64,000 bases of DNA, taken from NCBI GenBank assembly GCA_003214465.1, contig QCLO01000005.1, forward strand, positions 1 to 64,000, written 5' to 3'. Under the pieces are notes generated by a model that saw only the letters and a program-made list of their open reading frames with translations, did not search any database and was not told the DNA's origin. Within the stretch, counting starts at the first letter, position 1, and each line of letters begins with the position of its first letter. This document shows, one piece after another, positions 1-8,122 of the stretch. This DNA is from Acidimicrobiales bacterium AG-414-N20 (GTDB taxonomy: Bacteria; Actinomycetota; Acidimicrobiia; Acidimicrobiales; MedAcidi-G1). The position numbers and the translations under genes are program-made.

Positions 1-2
1 GA

Positions 3-572
3 GTAGAACGAAAACCAGGAATGCTAGTTACAACAGCTAGTGCTGATGTAGCTATGAAAGGGCTCAAATATCTTCTCGAAGCAACCGCAAAACTAAAGAC
101 TGAACGAGATGTAGAGTTAGTGATAATTGGTAAACCTTCCGATGGTGGCGCATCAACAGATGTTATTGACGAATTAGGGTTGACTGACTGTGTCAGCTGG
201 GTTCATGGAGTCTCTGATGATCGAATCGTGGAACTTTACAGCGAAGCACAAATCGCTGTAGTCCCTTCTTTATATGAAGGTTTCTCATTGCCGGCTATTG
301 AGGCAATGTCATGTGGAGTTCCTTTAGTAACTACAACTGGTGGAGCTCTACCAGAAGTCGCTGGGCCTCATGACGAAACTTGTTTTCAAGTGCCACCTGG
401 GGATAGTGAAGCTCTAGCTTCAATGATTGGGAAAGTTTTAGATAGTCCGGAAAGTCGCTCGAGAGTTGGAGAGAACGGAAGACGGAGAGTTATAGAAAAC
501 TGGAGTTGGCACCACACTGCTTTAAGAACCGTGGAGCAGTACCAATTACTTTTAGCTGAAAGCCAAGGCTGA
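3..572 (+). CDS. Glycosyltransferase family 4 (GT-B), C-terminal part only
   Basis: The reading frame is open to the left edge of the window, so the first ATG at 21 is internal and the N-terminal acceptor domain lies outside. What remains is the nucleotide-sugar-binding Rossmann half of a GT-B enzyme. It shows the start of that domain (SADVAMKGLKYLLEA), the donor-binding segment PSLYEGFSLPAIEAMSCG with the EX7E-type glutamates, and GVPLVTTTGGALPEV. Sugar donor and acceptor cannot be read from the fragment. It is followed after 4 bases by a methyltransferase gene, so the pair is probably co-transcribed and may act on the same envelope glycan or glycolipid (inference). Confidence 0.85.
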   Translation, partial: VERKPGMLVTTASADVAMKGLKYLLEATAKLKTERDVELVIIGKPSDGGASTDVIDELGLTDCVSWVHGVSDDRIVELYSEAQIAVVPSLYEGFSLPAIEAMSCGVPLVTTTGGALPEVAGPHDETCFQVPPGDSEALASMIGKVLDSPESRSRVGENGRRRVIENWSWHHTALRTVEQYQLLLAESQG

Positions 573-576
573 TTCC

Positions 577-1326
577 ATGTTGACAGCTGATTATGACCTT
601 CTAGGAGTGAAGTCTGGGGACCGGATTCTAGACATGGGTTGTGGATTTGGTCGTCATGCATATGAAGCTTTAAGACGCGGAGCATCAGTTGTTGCTTGCG
701 ATTTAGGTTTCGAAGAACTGAAACAAGTAAGAGCAGTAGCTGGTGTCATGTACGAGCAAGGTGAAATAAAACCACCTATATCGATTGAAACTACTAACGG
801 TGATGCGACACGATTACCTTTCACTGACCATTCTTTTGACCGAATCATCTGCTCTGAAGTAATGGAACATATTGATAATGACTTAGCTGCACTTAATGAA
901 CTTGAACGTGTTCTAAGCCCCGGAGGAACTTTAGCTATTACTATTCCTTCTCGTTTCCCAGAGAAAATTTGCTGGTCCTTGTCAGATGATTACTACGCCC
1001 CGAAAGCTGTCGGGGGTCATGTACGTATTTACAAAAGAAAAGAACTTACGAAAATGATTTTAGATTCTGGATTGAATCCCCAGGGGCATCACAGAGTTCA
1101 CGCTCTCCACAGTCCCTACTGGTGGTTGCGTTGCATCATTGGACCAAATAAACCAATACAGGACAATTTTTTTGTAAAAACTTATCATCAGATTCTTGCG
1201 TGGGACATTGAAAAATCACCTTGGATCACAAGAGTTTTAGAAAAGCTTCTAAGTCCTTTCTTAGGTAAAAGCCTGGTAGTTTACGCTTCAAAACCCGCAG
1301 TGGAGGCTGAAAATGTCTCTTCCTGA
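577..1326 (+). CDS. Class I SAM-dependent methyltransferase
   Basis: A 249-residue Rossmann-fold methyltransferase of the Methyltransf_11 type. Motif I is ILDMGCGFGRH near residue 20, followed by the acidic end of strand 2 (VVACDLG) and motif IV/post-I around FDRIICSEVMEHI. The C-terminal half has a hydrophobic, aromatic-rich stretch (SPYWWLRCIIG), which suggests a large or lipidic acceptor, but the substrate is unknown. It starts just after the glycosyltransferase stop and overlaps the next gene by 14 bases, so this is a tight operon. Confidence 0.8.
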   Translation: MLTADYDLLGVKSGDRILDMGCGFGRHAYEALRRGASVVACDLGFEELKQVRAVAGVMYEQGEIKPPISIETTNGDATRLPFTDHSFDRIICSEVMEHIDNDLAALNELERVLSPGGTLAITIPSRFPEKICWSLSDDYYAPKAVGGHVRIYKRKELTKMILDSGLNPQGHHRVHALHSPYWWLRCIIGPNKPIQDNFFVKTYHQILAWDIEKSPWITRVLEKLLSPFLGKSLVVYASKPAVEAENVSS

Positions 1327-2377
1327 TATCCCGAATGTAGTAAGCACAGAAGAATTAATAGAAACTGCAGAAGCAATCATCGATTGGCAACTTCCCAACG
1401 GAATGATCCCATGGTTTCCGGGAGGTCATTCAGATCCTTGGAATCATATAGAAGCTGCAATGGCGCTCGCAGTAACTGGTCATCTAGATGAAGCAGAAAA
1501 CGCATACTTGTGGTTAAAAGAAAACCAACTGCCTAACGGTGCTTGGCACCATTATTACCTCGCAAATGAGATAGAAGATCCAAAACATGATTCCAACGTA
1601 GTTGCATACGTAGCAACAGGGGTTTGGCATCACTGGTTAATGACACACGATCGCGGGTTTCTTGAAACTATGTGGTCAGTAGTTGAGCCTGCGATCGATT
1701 TCGTGCTCAGCCTGCAAACCCCACGCGGGGAAATTATCTGGGCGATGCACCCTGACGGGACCCCATGGTCATATGCACTACTAACTGGTTCTTCAAGTAT
1801 CTGCCATAGTTTACGTTGTGCTATATCAACAGCAGAAGAACTGGGACATGAAAGACCTGATTGGGAATTATCTCTTGCCAATCTTGCTCATATGGTCAAA
1901 AAATATCCCGACAAAGCATTTGCACCTAAAGAACGATGGGCTATGGACTGGTATTATCCGGTTCTCTCTGGAGTTGTTTCAGGAGAACAGGGCAAAACTT
2001 TGCTTTCTGAAAAATCAAACATTTTTATTATGGAAGATAAAGGGGTCAAATGCGTTAGTGACCAGCCTTGGATAACCACAGCTGAAACTTGTGAATGCGC
2101 AATTGCTTATTTAACTGCAGGAGATACCCAAAAAGCTGAATCTCTGTTTCTTTGGAGCCAAGACATGAGACAAAAAGATGGACACTACTTAACCGGAGTC
2201 GTTCATCCGACAAAACAATCTTTTCCAGAAGCCGAAAAAACAACTTATTCTTCAGCTGCAGTCATTCTCGCTGCTGATGCAATATCTCAATCTAGCCCTG
2301 CTTCAGGAATCTTTACAGGCAGGGCTGGGCTTCCTGAAATAATAGACACCGAAGAGCACATTCTGGATCTTGATTAA
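1313..2377 (+). CDS. Prenyltransferase / six-hairpin-like alpha-toroid protein
   Basis: A 354-residue protein with repeated aromatic-rich helical hairpins (WQLPNGMIPWFPGG, WLKENQLPNGAWHH, WSQDMRQKDGHYLTG). These resemble the QxxDGxW-like repeats of alpha/alpha toroids, as in terpene cyclases, prenyltransferases and six-hairpin glycosidases. It has no signal peptide or membrane segment. The start is supported by a GGAGG ribosome site 7 bases upstream, inside the end of the methyltransferase gene. Reaction unknown. Its operon with a glycosyltransferase and methyltransferase suggests a role in trimming or modifying a glycan or glycolipid (inference). Confidence 0.6.
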   Translation: MSLPDIPNVVSTEELIETAEAIIDWQLPNGMIPWFPGGHSDPWNHIEAAMALAVTGHLDEAENAYLWLKENQLPNGAWHHYYLANEIEDPKHDSNVVAYVATGVWHHWLMTHDRGFLETMWSVVEPAIDFVLSLQTPRGEIIWAMHPDGTPWSYALLTGSSSICHSLRCAISTAEELGHERPDWELSLANLAHMVKKYPDKAFAPKERWAMDWYYPVLSGVVSGEQGKTLLSEKSNIFIMEDKGVKCVSDQPWITTAETCECAIAYLTAGDTQKAESLFLWSQDMRQKDGHYLTGVVHPTKQSFPEAEKTTYSSAAVILAADAISQSSPASGIFTGRAGLPEIIDTEEHILDLD

Positions 2378-2393
2378 TATTCACTGATTAAAG

Positions 2394-3032
2394 CTAAGTA
2401 TCCGGACCGACTCTTTTAAGAATTCTTAAAGAGCCCACTATGTCTATTTCATCAAAAGACTGAGAAGCTAAAGCTCGCTGAAAGATTTCAAATGGTGGCC
2501 TGCCACCATCTTCGGGATTTTCAAATACGTCGTGTATAAGAAGCTTTCCTCCCATAAGCAGTTTTGGTACCCAGTTTTCATAATCAGCGTGTGCTGGTTC
2601 TGAGCCATGTCCTCCATCAATAAATAATAGAGCCAAAGGTGTAGTCCAATTTTTTGCAATTGCTGGTGAATCACCTACCACGGCCACAACATTATTTTCC
2701 AGACCTGCTCTGTTTATATTGCGACGAAATTCCGGCAAAGTATCTATTAATCCAGTTTCTGAATCAACAATTTCAGGATCATGCCATTCCCATCCTGGTT
2801 GATTTTCCTCAGAACCTCTATGATGATCGACGGAAAAAAGAAGTCTTCCAGTTTTCTTTGCCGCTAAACCTAAATAAATAGCTGATTTACCGCAATAACT
2901 CCCAACTTCTAAAAGCGGGCCATCAATATCTAAAGAAGCTCCATGTAGATTCAACGCCAAACCCTCATCAACTGGCATAAAACCTTTTACTGATTCAGCT
3001 AATTCAAACAATAACTTTTCGTGGTTATCCAA
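2394..3032 (-). CDS. Class I SAM methyltransferase (Methyltransf_24 type)
   Basis: About 212 residues. Motif I reads LLEVGSYCGKSAIYLG, followed by SVDHHRG at the end of strand 2 and an LLFIDGGHGSEPAHADYENW segment typical of the Methyltransf_24/CmcI-like group. The acceptor is unknown. The start appears to be TTG at 3032 with GCGGG a few bases upstream; the next in-frame ATG lies 18 codons in. It converges on the toroid gene with 16 bases between stops and sits 2 bases after the GtrA gene, which it probably follows in one transcript. Confidence 0.75.
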   Translation of the reverse strand: MDNHEKLLFELAESVKGFMPVDEGLALNLHGASLDIDGPLLEVGSYCGKSAIYLGLAAKKTGRLLFSVDHHRGSEENQPGWEWHDPEIVDSETGLIDTLPEFRRNINRAGLENNVVAVVGDSPAIAKNWTTPLALLFIDGGHGSEPAHADYENWVPKLLMGGKLLIHDVFENPEDGGRPPFEIFQRALASQSFDEIDIVGSLRILKRVGPDT

Positions 3033-3034
3033 AG

Positions 3035-3517
3035 TTAACCCGCAAGTTTTTCATCGCTCTGTGGTCCGTCTGAGTTCCCGTTAGCTGAATCTCCCCAGAG
3101 AAGATGCTCTATAACCAAAAATCTCACAATCCATAAAGTCCCGTAAGCAGAAGCATTAGCAATTTGAACTGACCATGTACCACCAAAAATTCCATCTACT
3201 ACACCTACAACTGCTGTTGAAAGAGCTAATCCAGCAAAAGCCAACATCCAAAATGGTGCAATCTCTCCTCCGACTGAATGATCACCTCTCGGTTGCTCCC
3301 AAACATAATTACGACTTAACAAATAGGCAGGGATTGTACTAATCGCTACTGCGCATGCGTTAGCCAACATGCCGGGCAACCCAATAACTGCATGAAATAT
3401 AAACAGCACCGATTGGCCGACAATGGTGTTAACAACAGTCACTCCCATATAACGAAAGAGCCGCTGAGCATATCCTTGTAATAGGCGTCCAACAATTGAA
3501 CGTAGTTTTGAACTCAA
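3035..3517 (-). CDS. GtrA-like integral membrane protein
   Basis: A 160-residue protein with four predicted transmembrane segments and the GtrA family pattern: an N-terminal RYMGVTVVNTIVGQSVLF helix, an AISTIPAYLLSRNYVWE loop, and two further hydrophobic helices. GtrA proteins are implicated in moving lipid-linked sugars across the membrane, which fits the adjacent glycosyltransferase and methyltransferases. The apparent start is TTG. It lies 40 bases downstream of meaB and 2 bases before the methyltransferase. Confidence 0.75.
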   Translation of the reverse strand: MSSKLRSIVGRLLQGYAQRLFRYMGVTVVNTIVGQSVLFIFHAVIGLPGMLANACAVAISTIPAYLLSRNYVWEQPRGDHSVGGEIAPFWMLAFAGLALSTAVVGVVDGIFGGTWSVQIANASAYGTLWIVRFLVIEHLLWGDSANGNSDGPQSDEKLAG

Positions 3518-3557
3518 GATTCAGATCTTAACTGCTTGGGCATTATCTCAACTTGAT

Positions 3558-4511
3558 TTAACGTAATTCATCTTTTTTTAAGAGATTTTTTGCTATTTCA
3601 CGTGCTACTGAACCTGGAGAAGAACCCTCTTTCTCTTCTAAATTTTCAATCGATTCTTTCACTATTTCTGAAATTAAATAATCTAACCGCGAACTAACTT
3701 CTGCTTTCCAACGTTTGGCTCTTCTTACCGAAATTTGTTCTTCTTCAAATAAGAACTCCCTGTGTTCAGAAATAGCCTTCTTGAATTCATCCAATCCTTC
3801 ACCTTCGGTAGCTGTAGTCATGACAATTTCTGGCCTTCTAATCGTTTGACCAGTTAATTGTGATAAATCAATCATTAGTTCTAAGTCTCTTCTCGCATCA
3901 CTTGCTCCTGGACGGTCAGCTTTGTTTACAACAAAGAGATCAGCAATCTCAAGCAAACCAGCTTTATTGGCTTGCACAGCATCTCCCCATCCTGATGTAA
4001 CAACCACTACTACCGTGTCGGCTGCTGACGCTACATCAACTTCGACCTGACCCACTCCTACAGTTTCAATAATTATCGGATTGAATCCGAAAGCATCAAA
4101 TACCCTAACCATTCCTGGAACTGCAAGTGCCAAGCCTCCAGCATGTCCTCGTGTTGCCATTGAACGGATAAAAGCCCCAGCTTCTGATGCTTCCTCCATT
4201 CGGACTCGATCACCGAGAATTGCCCCTCCAGTCAAAGGTGATGACGGGTCAACTGCTAAAACAGCAGGTTTATATTCAGATGTGGCTAAATCTCTTGCCA
4301 GAGAAGCTGTAAGAGTTGACTTTCCAGCTCCGGGAGCTCCAGTTATACCTATAACATGCGACTTATCTGAAAGATTGTGTGTTACTTCTGCGACTTGTTC
4401 GGCAGCAGAACCTCCTCTTTCGACAAGTGTTAAAAGCCGACCAACTGAGCGTCTGTCGCCTTTACTAGCTTTTTCTACAAGCGAGATTACTGTTGAGTCT
4501 TCACTCGCCAC
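3558..4511 (-). CDS. meaB: MeaB/ArgK-type G-protein chaperone of B12-dependent acyl-CoA mutase
   Basis: A GTPase that gates adenosylcobalamin loading and protects the partner mutase. The P-loop is GITGAPGAGKSTLT. Also present are VDPSSPLTGGAILGDRVRM, the switch segment ETVGVGQVEVDVASAADT, and the base-recognition motif NKAD. An upstream start at 4535 is possible. GTG at 4511 gives the usual MeaB N-terminus and only an 11-base overlap with the small mutase subunit, so I prefer it. The operon order mutase large subunit, small B12 subunit, meaB is the expected functional set. Confidence 0.9.
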   Translation of the reverse strand: MASEDSTVISLVEKASKGDRRSVGRLLTLVERGGSAAEQVAEVTHNLSDKSHVIGITGAPGAGKSTLTASLARDLATSEYKPAVLAVDPSSPLTGGAILGDRVRMEEASEAGAFIRSMATRGHAGGLALAVPGMVRVFDAFGFNPIIIETVGVGQVEVDVASAADTVVVVVTSGWGDAVQANKAGLLEIADLFVVNKADRPGASDARRDLELMIDLSQLTGQTIRRPEIVMTTATEGEGLDEFKKAISEHREFLFEEEQISVRRAKRWKAEVSSRLDYLISEIVKESIENLEEKEGSSPGSVAREIAKNLLKKDELR

Positions 4512-4914
4512 GGGTGGCCACTGCCTCACGAACACATTTGGCTACATCTTCGGCAGATGCACCAGGACCTAGAACTCCAGCTACCCCTGCTTCAGCCATG
4601 GCTTCTAGATCACTATCAGGCACTATTCCGCCTACAACAACTGGAACATCAAGACCGGCATCCTCTAAGGCTTGCACCATCCGTGGAGCCAATGTTAAAT
4701 GTCCTGCATTATGCATAGATATACCTACCGCATCTGCATCTTCTTGCTCAACTGCAGTCACAATCATCTCAGTTGTCTGTCTCAAACCTAAATAAACAAC
4801 CTCCATACCAGCGTCTCTCAACATTCTCGCTACAACTTTTAAACCTCTGTCATGCCCGTCGAGACCTAATTTTGCAAGAACTACTCGTATAGGTGAGTTT
4901 TCCTTTTTATTCAT
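4501..4914 (-). CDS. Acyl-CoA mutase small (cobalamin-binding) subunit
   Basis: A 137-residue stand-alone B12-binding domain. The DxHxxG motif that supplies the lower axial histidine is LGLDGHDRG near residue 19. The later S/G motifs are GISMHNAGHL and VVVGGIVPDSD. In methylmalonyl-CoA mutases of animals and E. coli this domain is fused to the catalytic chain; here it is separate, as in isobutyryl-CoA and 2-hydroxyisobutyryl-CoA mutases and archaeal enzymes. The start overlaps the stop of the large subunit gene by 4 bases (ATGA). Confidence 0.92.
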   Translation of the reverse strand: MNKKENSPIRVVLAKLGLDGHDRGLKVVARMLRDAGMEVVYLGLRQTTEMIVTAVEQEDADAVGISMHNAGHLTLAPRMVQALEDAGLDVPVVVGGIVPDSDLEAMAEAGVAGVLGPGASAEDVAKCVREAVATRGE

Positions 4915-6491
4915 ACGAATGCCTTTTCTACATAAGTACCAAATACTGATTCAAGTGCCTGCACTATCTCACCTTCTGTCGCTCTGACTTTGACTGCTTC
5001 GATAATTGCTGGCATAAGGTTTATCCCAGGGTCAGATGCTTCCAAAGAGAGCCTGTTCAACGCTGTTTCAACTGAGTCACTGTCTCTTGACTGCTTTATT
5101 TCTGACAATCTCTTTAGTTGGGTATCTTCAGTTCCAGGATCAATACTTAGTAAGTCAATGTTTTCATCTCCTCCTTCTGTAAAAGAATTAACACCCACTA
5201 TTAAACGATCACCGCTATTTACTTCACGTTCAAACCTGTATGCAGCATCTGCAATTTCTCCAACAAACCATCCATTTTCTATTCCGACATACACTCCTTC
5301 AAGAATTGAACCGTCACCTAATTCTTCCAAGTGTTTAAAAATTTCTTCAGCTTGTCTTTCCATTTCATCCGTCATCCACTCAACGTAATCTGATCCTCCC
5401 AAAGGATCAGCAACACTGGTTATACCCGTTTCATGAGCAACAATTTGTTGCGTTCGTAAAGCAATTCTTGCAGCATCTTCAGTTGGTAAAGCCAAAGCCT
5501 CGTCATAACTATCTGTATGCAGGCTCTGAGTTCCACCGATAACACCCGCTAAAGCTTGTATGGCAACACGCGCAATATTTATCTCAGGCTGTTGAGCCGT
5601 TAGTGACACTCCCGCAGTTTGTGTGTGAAAACGAAGTTTGTGACTCTTTTCATCTTTTGCGCCATAACGATCCCGTAACCATTTAGCCCAGATCCTTCTT
5701 GCTGCGCGAAATTTTCCTATCTCTTCAAAAAAATCTGAATGACTGTTGAAAAAGAAACTAAGCCTAGGTGCGAAATCGTCGACATTCAGACCAGCTGCCT
5801 GCGCTGCTTCCACATAGGCAAATCCGTTCGCCAAGGTGAAAGCAAGCTCCTGTGCTGCTGTGGAACCAGCTTCTCTAATGTGGTAACCCGATATTGATAT
5901 CGGATTCCAACGAGGCATTTCGCTAGCTGTGAAACTAACCACATCACTTACTAGACGAACAGATGGTCGTGGTGGAAAAATGTATTCCTTTTGAGCCTGG
6001 TACTCCTTAAGTATGTCGTTCTGGAGTGTTCCGTTAAGTTTTGATCTTTCTACTCCATCTTTTTCTGCAACTGCCACGTACATTGCAAGAAGAATCGCTG
6101 CAGGTCCGTTAATTGTCATAGAAGTAGATACCTGCCCTAAGTTAATGTCAGCGAAAAGATCAACCATGTCGTCAAGAGTGTCGATCGCTACACCAGCGCG
6201 ACCTACTTCACCTATTGACCATTCATCATCAGAATCACGACCCATAAGAGTTGGCATATCGAAAGCTGTTGAAAGTCCCGTGCCTCCAGCACGTAAGAGG
6301 TCTTTAAACCGAACATTGGTGTCTTCTGCCGTTCCAAAACCAGCGAACATTCGCATAGTCCATAACCGGTCTCTATACATGCCAGAATGTATCCCACGTG
6401 TGTAGGGGAACTCACCCGGTAACGGTCCATCTCCGTATACGGACCCAACTGGAACTCCTGACATAGTCCGGAATTCTTTTTTCTCATCCAT
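4911..6491 (-). CDS. Acyl-CoA mutase large (catalytic) subunit, isobutyryl-CoA mutase-like
   Basis: Catalytic TIM barrel of the coenzyme-B12 acyl-CoA mutases, about 526 residues. The N-terminal substrate channel reads YTRGIHSGMYRDRLWTMR. At the position where methylmalonyl-CoA mutase has Tyr89 (YAGFSTA) this protein has Phe (FAGFGTA). Where that enzyme has Arg207 (VRNTYIYPP) it has Gln (AQKEYIFPP). Those two residues are the known isobutyryl-CoA mutase signature, so carboxylated methylmalonyl-CoA may not be the substrate. The start ATG at 6491 has GGGAG 9 bases upstream; TTG at 6500 is less likely. Annotation as methylmalonyl-CoA mutase is the main alternative. Confidence 0.88.
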   Translation of the reverse strand: MDEKKEFRTMSGVPVGSVYGDGPLPGEFPYTRGIHSGMYRDRLWTMRMFAGFGTAEDTNVRFKDLLRAGGTGLSTAFDMPTLMGRDSDDEWSIGEVGRAGVAIDTLDDMVDLFADINLGQVSTSMTINGPAAILLAMYVAVAEKDGVERSKLNGTLQNDILKEYQAQKEYIFPPRPSVRLVSDVVSFTASEMPRWNPISISGYHIREAGSTAAQELAFTLANGFAYVEAAQAAGLNVDDFAPRLSFFFNSHSDFFEEIGKFRAARRIWAKWLRDRYGAKDEKSHKLRFHTQTAGVSLTAQQPEINIARVAIQALAGVIGGTQSLHTDSYDEALALPTEDAARIALRTQQIVAHETGITSVADPLGGSDYVEWMTDEMERQAEEIFKHLEELGDGSILEGVYVGIENGWFVGEIADAAYRFEREVNSGDRLIVGVNSFTEGGDENIDLLSIDPGTEDTQLKRLSEIKQSRDSDSVETALNRLSLEASDPGINLMPAIIEAVKVRATEGEIVQALESVFGTYVEKAFV

Positions 6492-6603
6492 GTATGTCAA
6501 CTCCCAATAGTTGGACTTCCTAATGGATTTCTACCCTAACAAAAGTCAAAGACGGCTTAACAAGGTTCAGACATAAAGCTGATTTTTTCTTCAAATCTAA
6601 ACT

Positions 6604-8067
6604 TTATTCCGAAGTGTTAATTTCCTCTGAAATAGCTTCCCATTGTTCTTTTTCTTTGTTCCATCTCCCTAAAATCAGAGAGTCTCTAGCGTCGAACTTG
6701 TCAGAACCCAACGAAACGTATTTGTAGCCCGGTAAAGAAAAATCACCCATGTTAGCTGCTGCTTGAGCGAAAGTTTCGTTAGTTAAATCCGGACCCGCAG
6801 CAGTTGCCACTGTTTCAAATAAAGATAAAAATTGACATGATCCTGCTGTTCCGGGCCAATAATTTGTATCTTCAGGCCCGAGTTGATCTGGGGGTCTCAC
6901 TTCAATTTGAAGCGCTTCTTCTACAAGATCCATACAATGTGCGAAAGAAGGATCTTCACGTCTGTCAAAAGCTTTGTTTGTGAGGATTAATCCGGAATTT
7001 TCAATTTCTGGCGGCGGTTCTTGGGACCACATGTTTAGAGAATCACCGTTGTGTAGTAATAAGTTGAATTCATTTCCTAAACCGAAAAGGTATTCCATTG
7101 CATAAATGGCTTCTCCTACGAACCAAATTGTCGAAACATCTTCACTTCTTGCCTTTTCAAGAACTACCTCTAAGAAAGCTATTGTTGCGGTTTCATCTCC
7201 AGTGTTTTCATTCGACGTGACGATCGGAACCGATACACCTTCTGATTCAAGTAACTCTTTTACCTCATCCATTACAGGTTCAGATTCAGGGTCGGCACCC
7301 CAAATCATAATCCGACCAAGTCCTTCAAGACTGTCTGTCTGTCTTAAAAGACTCACAAAAGCCTGCCCTCTTCTGCTGAGGTTCATATCACTAGTTATCC
7401 AAGATGCGCGTGCCCGTTCTAATTGTTCAATTGTGGGTTTGGCCCCCACGAGAATAGTTTCATAGGTGTCTGTGAAACATTCATTTACGCCTTCCGCTCC
7501 AGGGCCGGCAAATCCATTCAAAACAGCAAAAACTTCTTCGTCTTCAGTTAATTCAACACACGCAACTTCCGCTGTCAAAGGGCCAACTGGCAAAAACAGA
7601 CGATGAATAATTTCTACTTTCCTCCCTAAGATACCACCTCTTGCATTTAGGTCTTCCACTAACACATCGACCATTGGTGGGTAATTTGCATAAGTTAGAT
7701 TCAAGCCAGGGAACTGTTCGTTGAATAACTCAAAATCGATTGATGTAAAGCCAACTTTTATAGTGTCAGCTGTTACTCCTCGAAACGAATCGGTCAGAAT
7801 TACAGGCTCAGCAGTTGTCGTAGTCGGAGCAACAGTCGTAGTCGGAGCAACAGTCGTAGTCGGAGCCACAGTCGTAGTCGGAGCCACAGTCGTAGTCGGA
7901 ACCACAGTCGTAGTCGGAACCACAGTCGTAGTCGGAACCACAGTCGTAGTCGGAGCCACAGTCGTAGTCGTAGCAACAATGTTCGACTTAGTTTCTTCCT
8001 CTTCCCCGCCACAGGCAGAAAAAAGCAACATTAGTGTGCAGCAAGATACGAATACTGAACTTTTCAT
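6604..8067 (-). CDS. Lipoprotein, periplasmic-binding-protein-like (branched-chain amino acid receptor type)
   Basis: A 487-residue protein with a lipoprotein signal peptide (lipobox LFSAC, Cys19). A Glu-rich stub follows, then a Thr/Pro/Val linker of about 50 residues made of six-residue units (APTTTV or VPTTTV). The rest is a type I binding-protein fold (DTIKVGFTSID, a segment around NARGGILGRKVEII, and a later ligand-cleft region). No permease or ATPase genes are nearby, so it may be an orphan receptor; the ligand is unknown. The start has a strong AAGGGGGTC ribosome site. Confidence 0.75.
   Translation of the reverse strand: MKSSVFVSCCTLMLLFSACGGEEEETKSNIVATTTTVAPTTTVVPTTTVVPTTTVVPTTTVAPTTTVAPTTTVAPTTTVAPTTTTAEPVILTDSFRGVTADTIKVGFTSIDFELFNEQFPGLNLTYANYPPMVDVLVEDLNARGGILGRKVEIIHRLFLPVGPLTAEVACVELTEDEEVFAVLNGFAGPGAEGVNECFTDTYETILVGAKPTIEQLERARASWITSDMNLSRRGQAFVSLLRQTDSLEGLGRIMIWGADPESEPVMDEVKELLESEGVSVPIVTSNENTGDETATIAFLEVVLEKARSEDVSTIWFVGEAIYAMEYLFGLGNEFNLLLHNGDSLNMWSQEPPPEIENSGLILTNKAFDRREDPSFAHCMDLVEEALQIEVRPPDQLGPEDTNYWPGTAGSCQFLSLFETVATAAGPDLTNETFAQAAANMGDFSLPGYKYVSLGSDKFDARDSLILGRWNKEKEQWEAISEEINTSE
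7817..7978 (-). repeat. 18-bp tandem repeat array inside the lipoprotein gene
   Basis: Nine successive occurrences of GTCGTAGTCGGA-type units start at 7817 and recur every 18 bases up to 7961 (plus-strand view). The units differ only at GAGCAACA, GAGCCACA or GAACCACA. They encode the Thr-rich linker between the lipid anchor and the binding domain. Near-identical adjacent units can gain or lose copies in frame, so linker length probably varies between strains. Confidence 0.9.
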
Positions 8068-8122
8068 GATGACCCCCTTGGTGAACTTTAGCTTGATGTC
8101 CTAGGCCTACCCCAAGGCGGAA

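Noticed and set aside
7721-8104. Plus-strand frame rich in TTVVVGATVVVG-type repeats
   Set aside because: Antisense shadow of the 18-bp repeat array in the lipoprotein gene; any frame through a tandem repeat looks repetitive.
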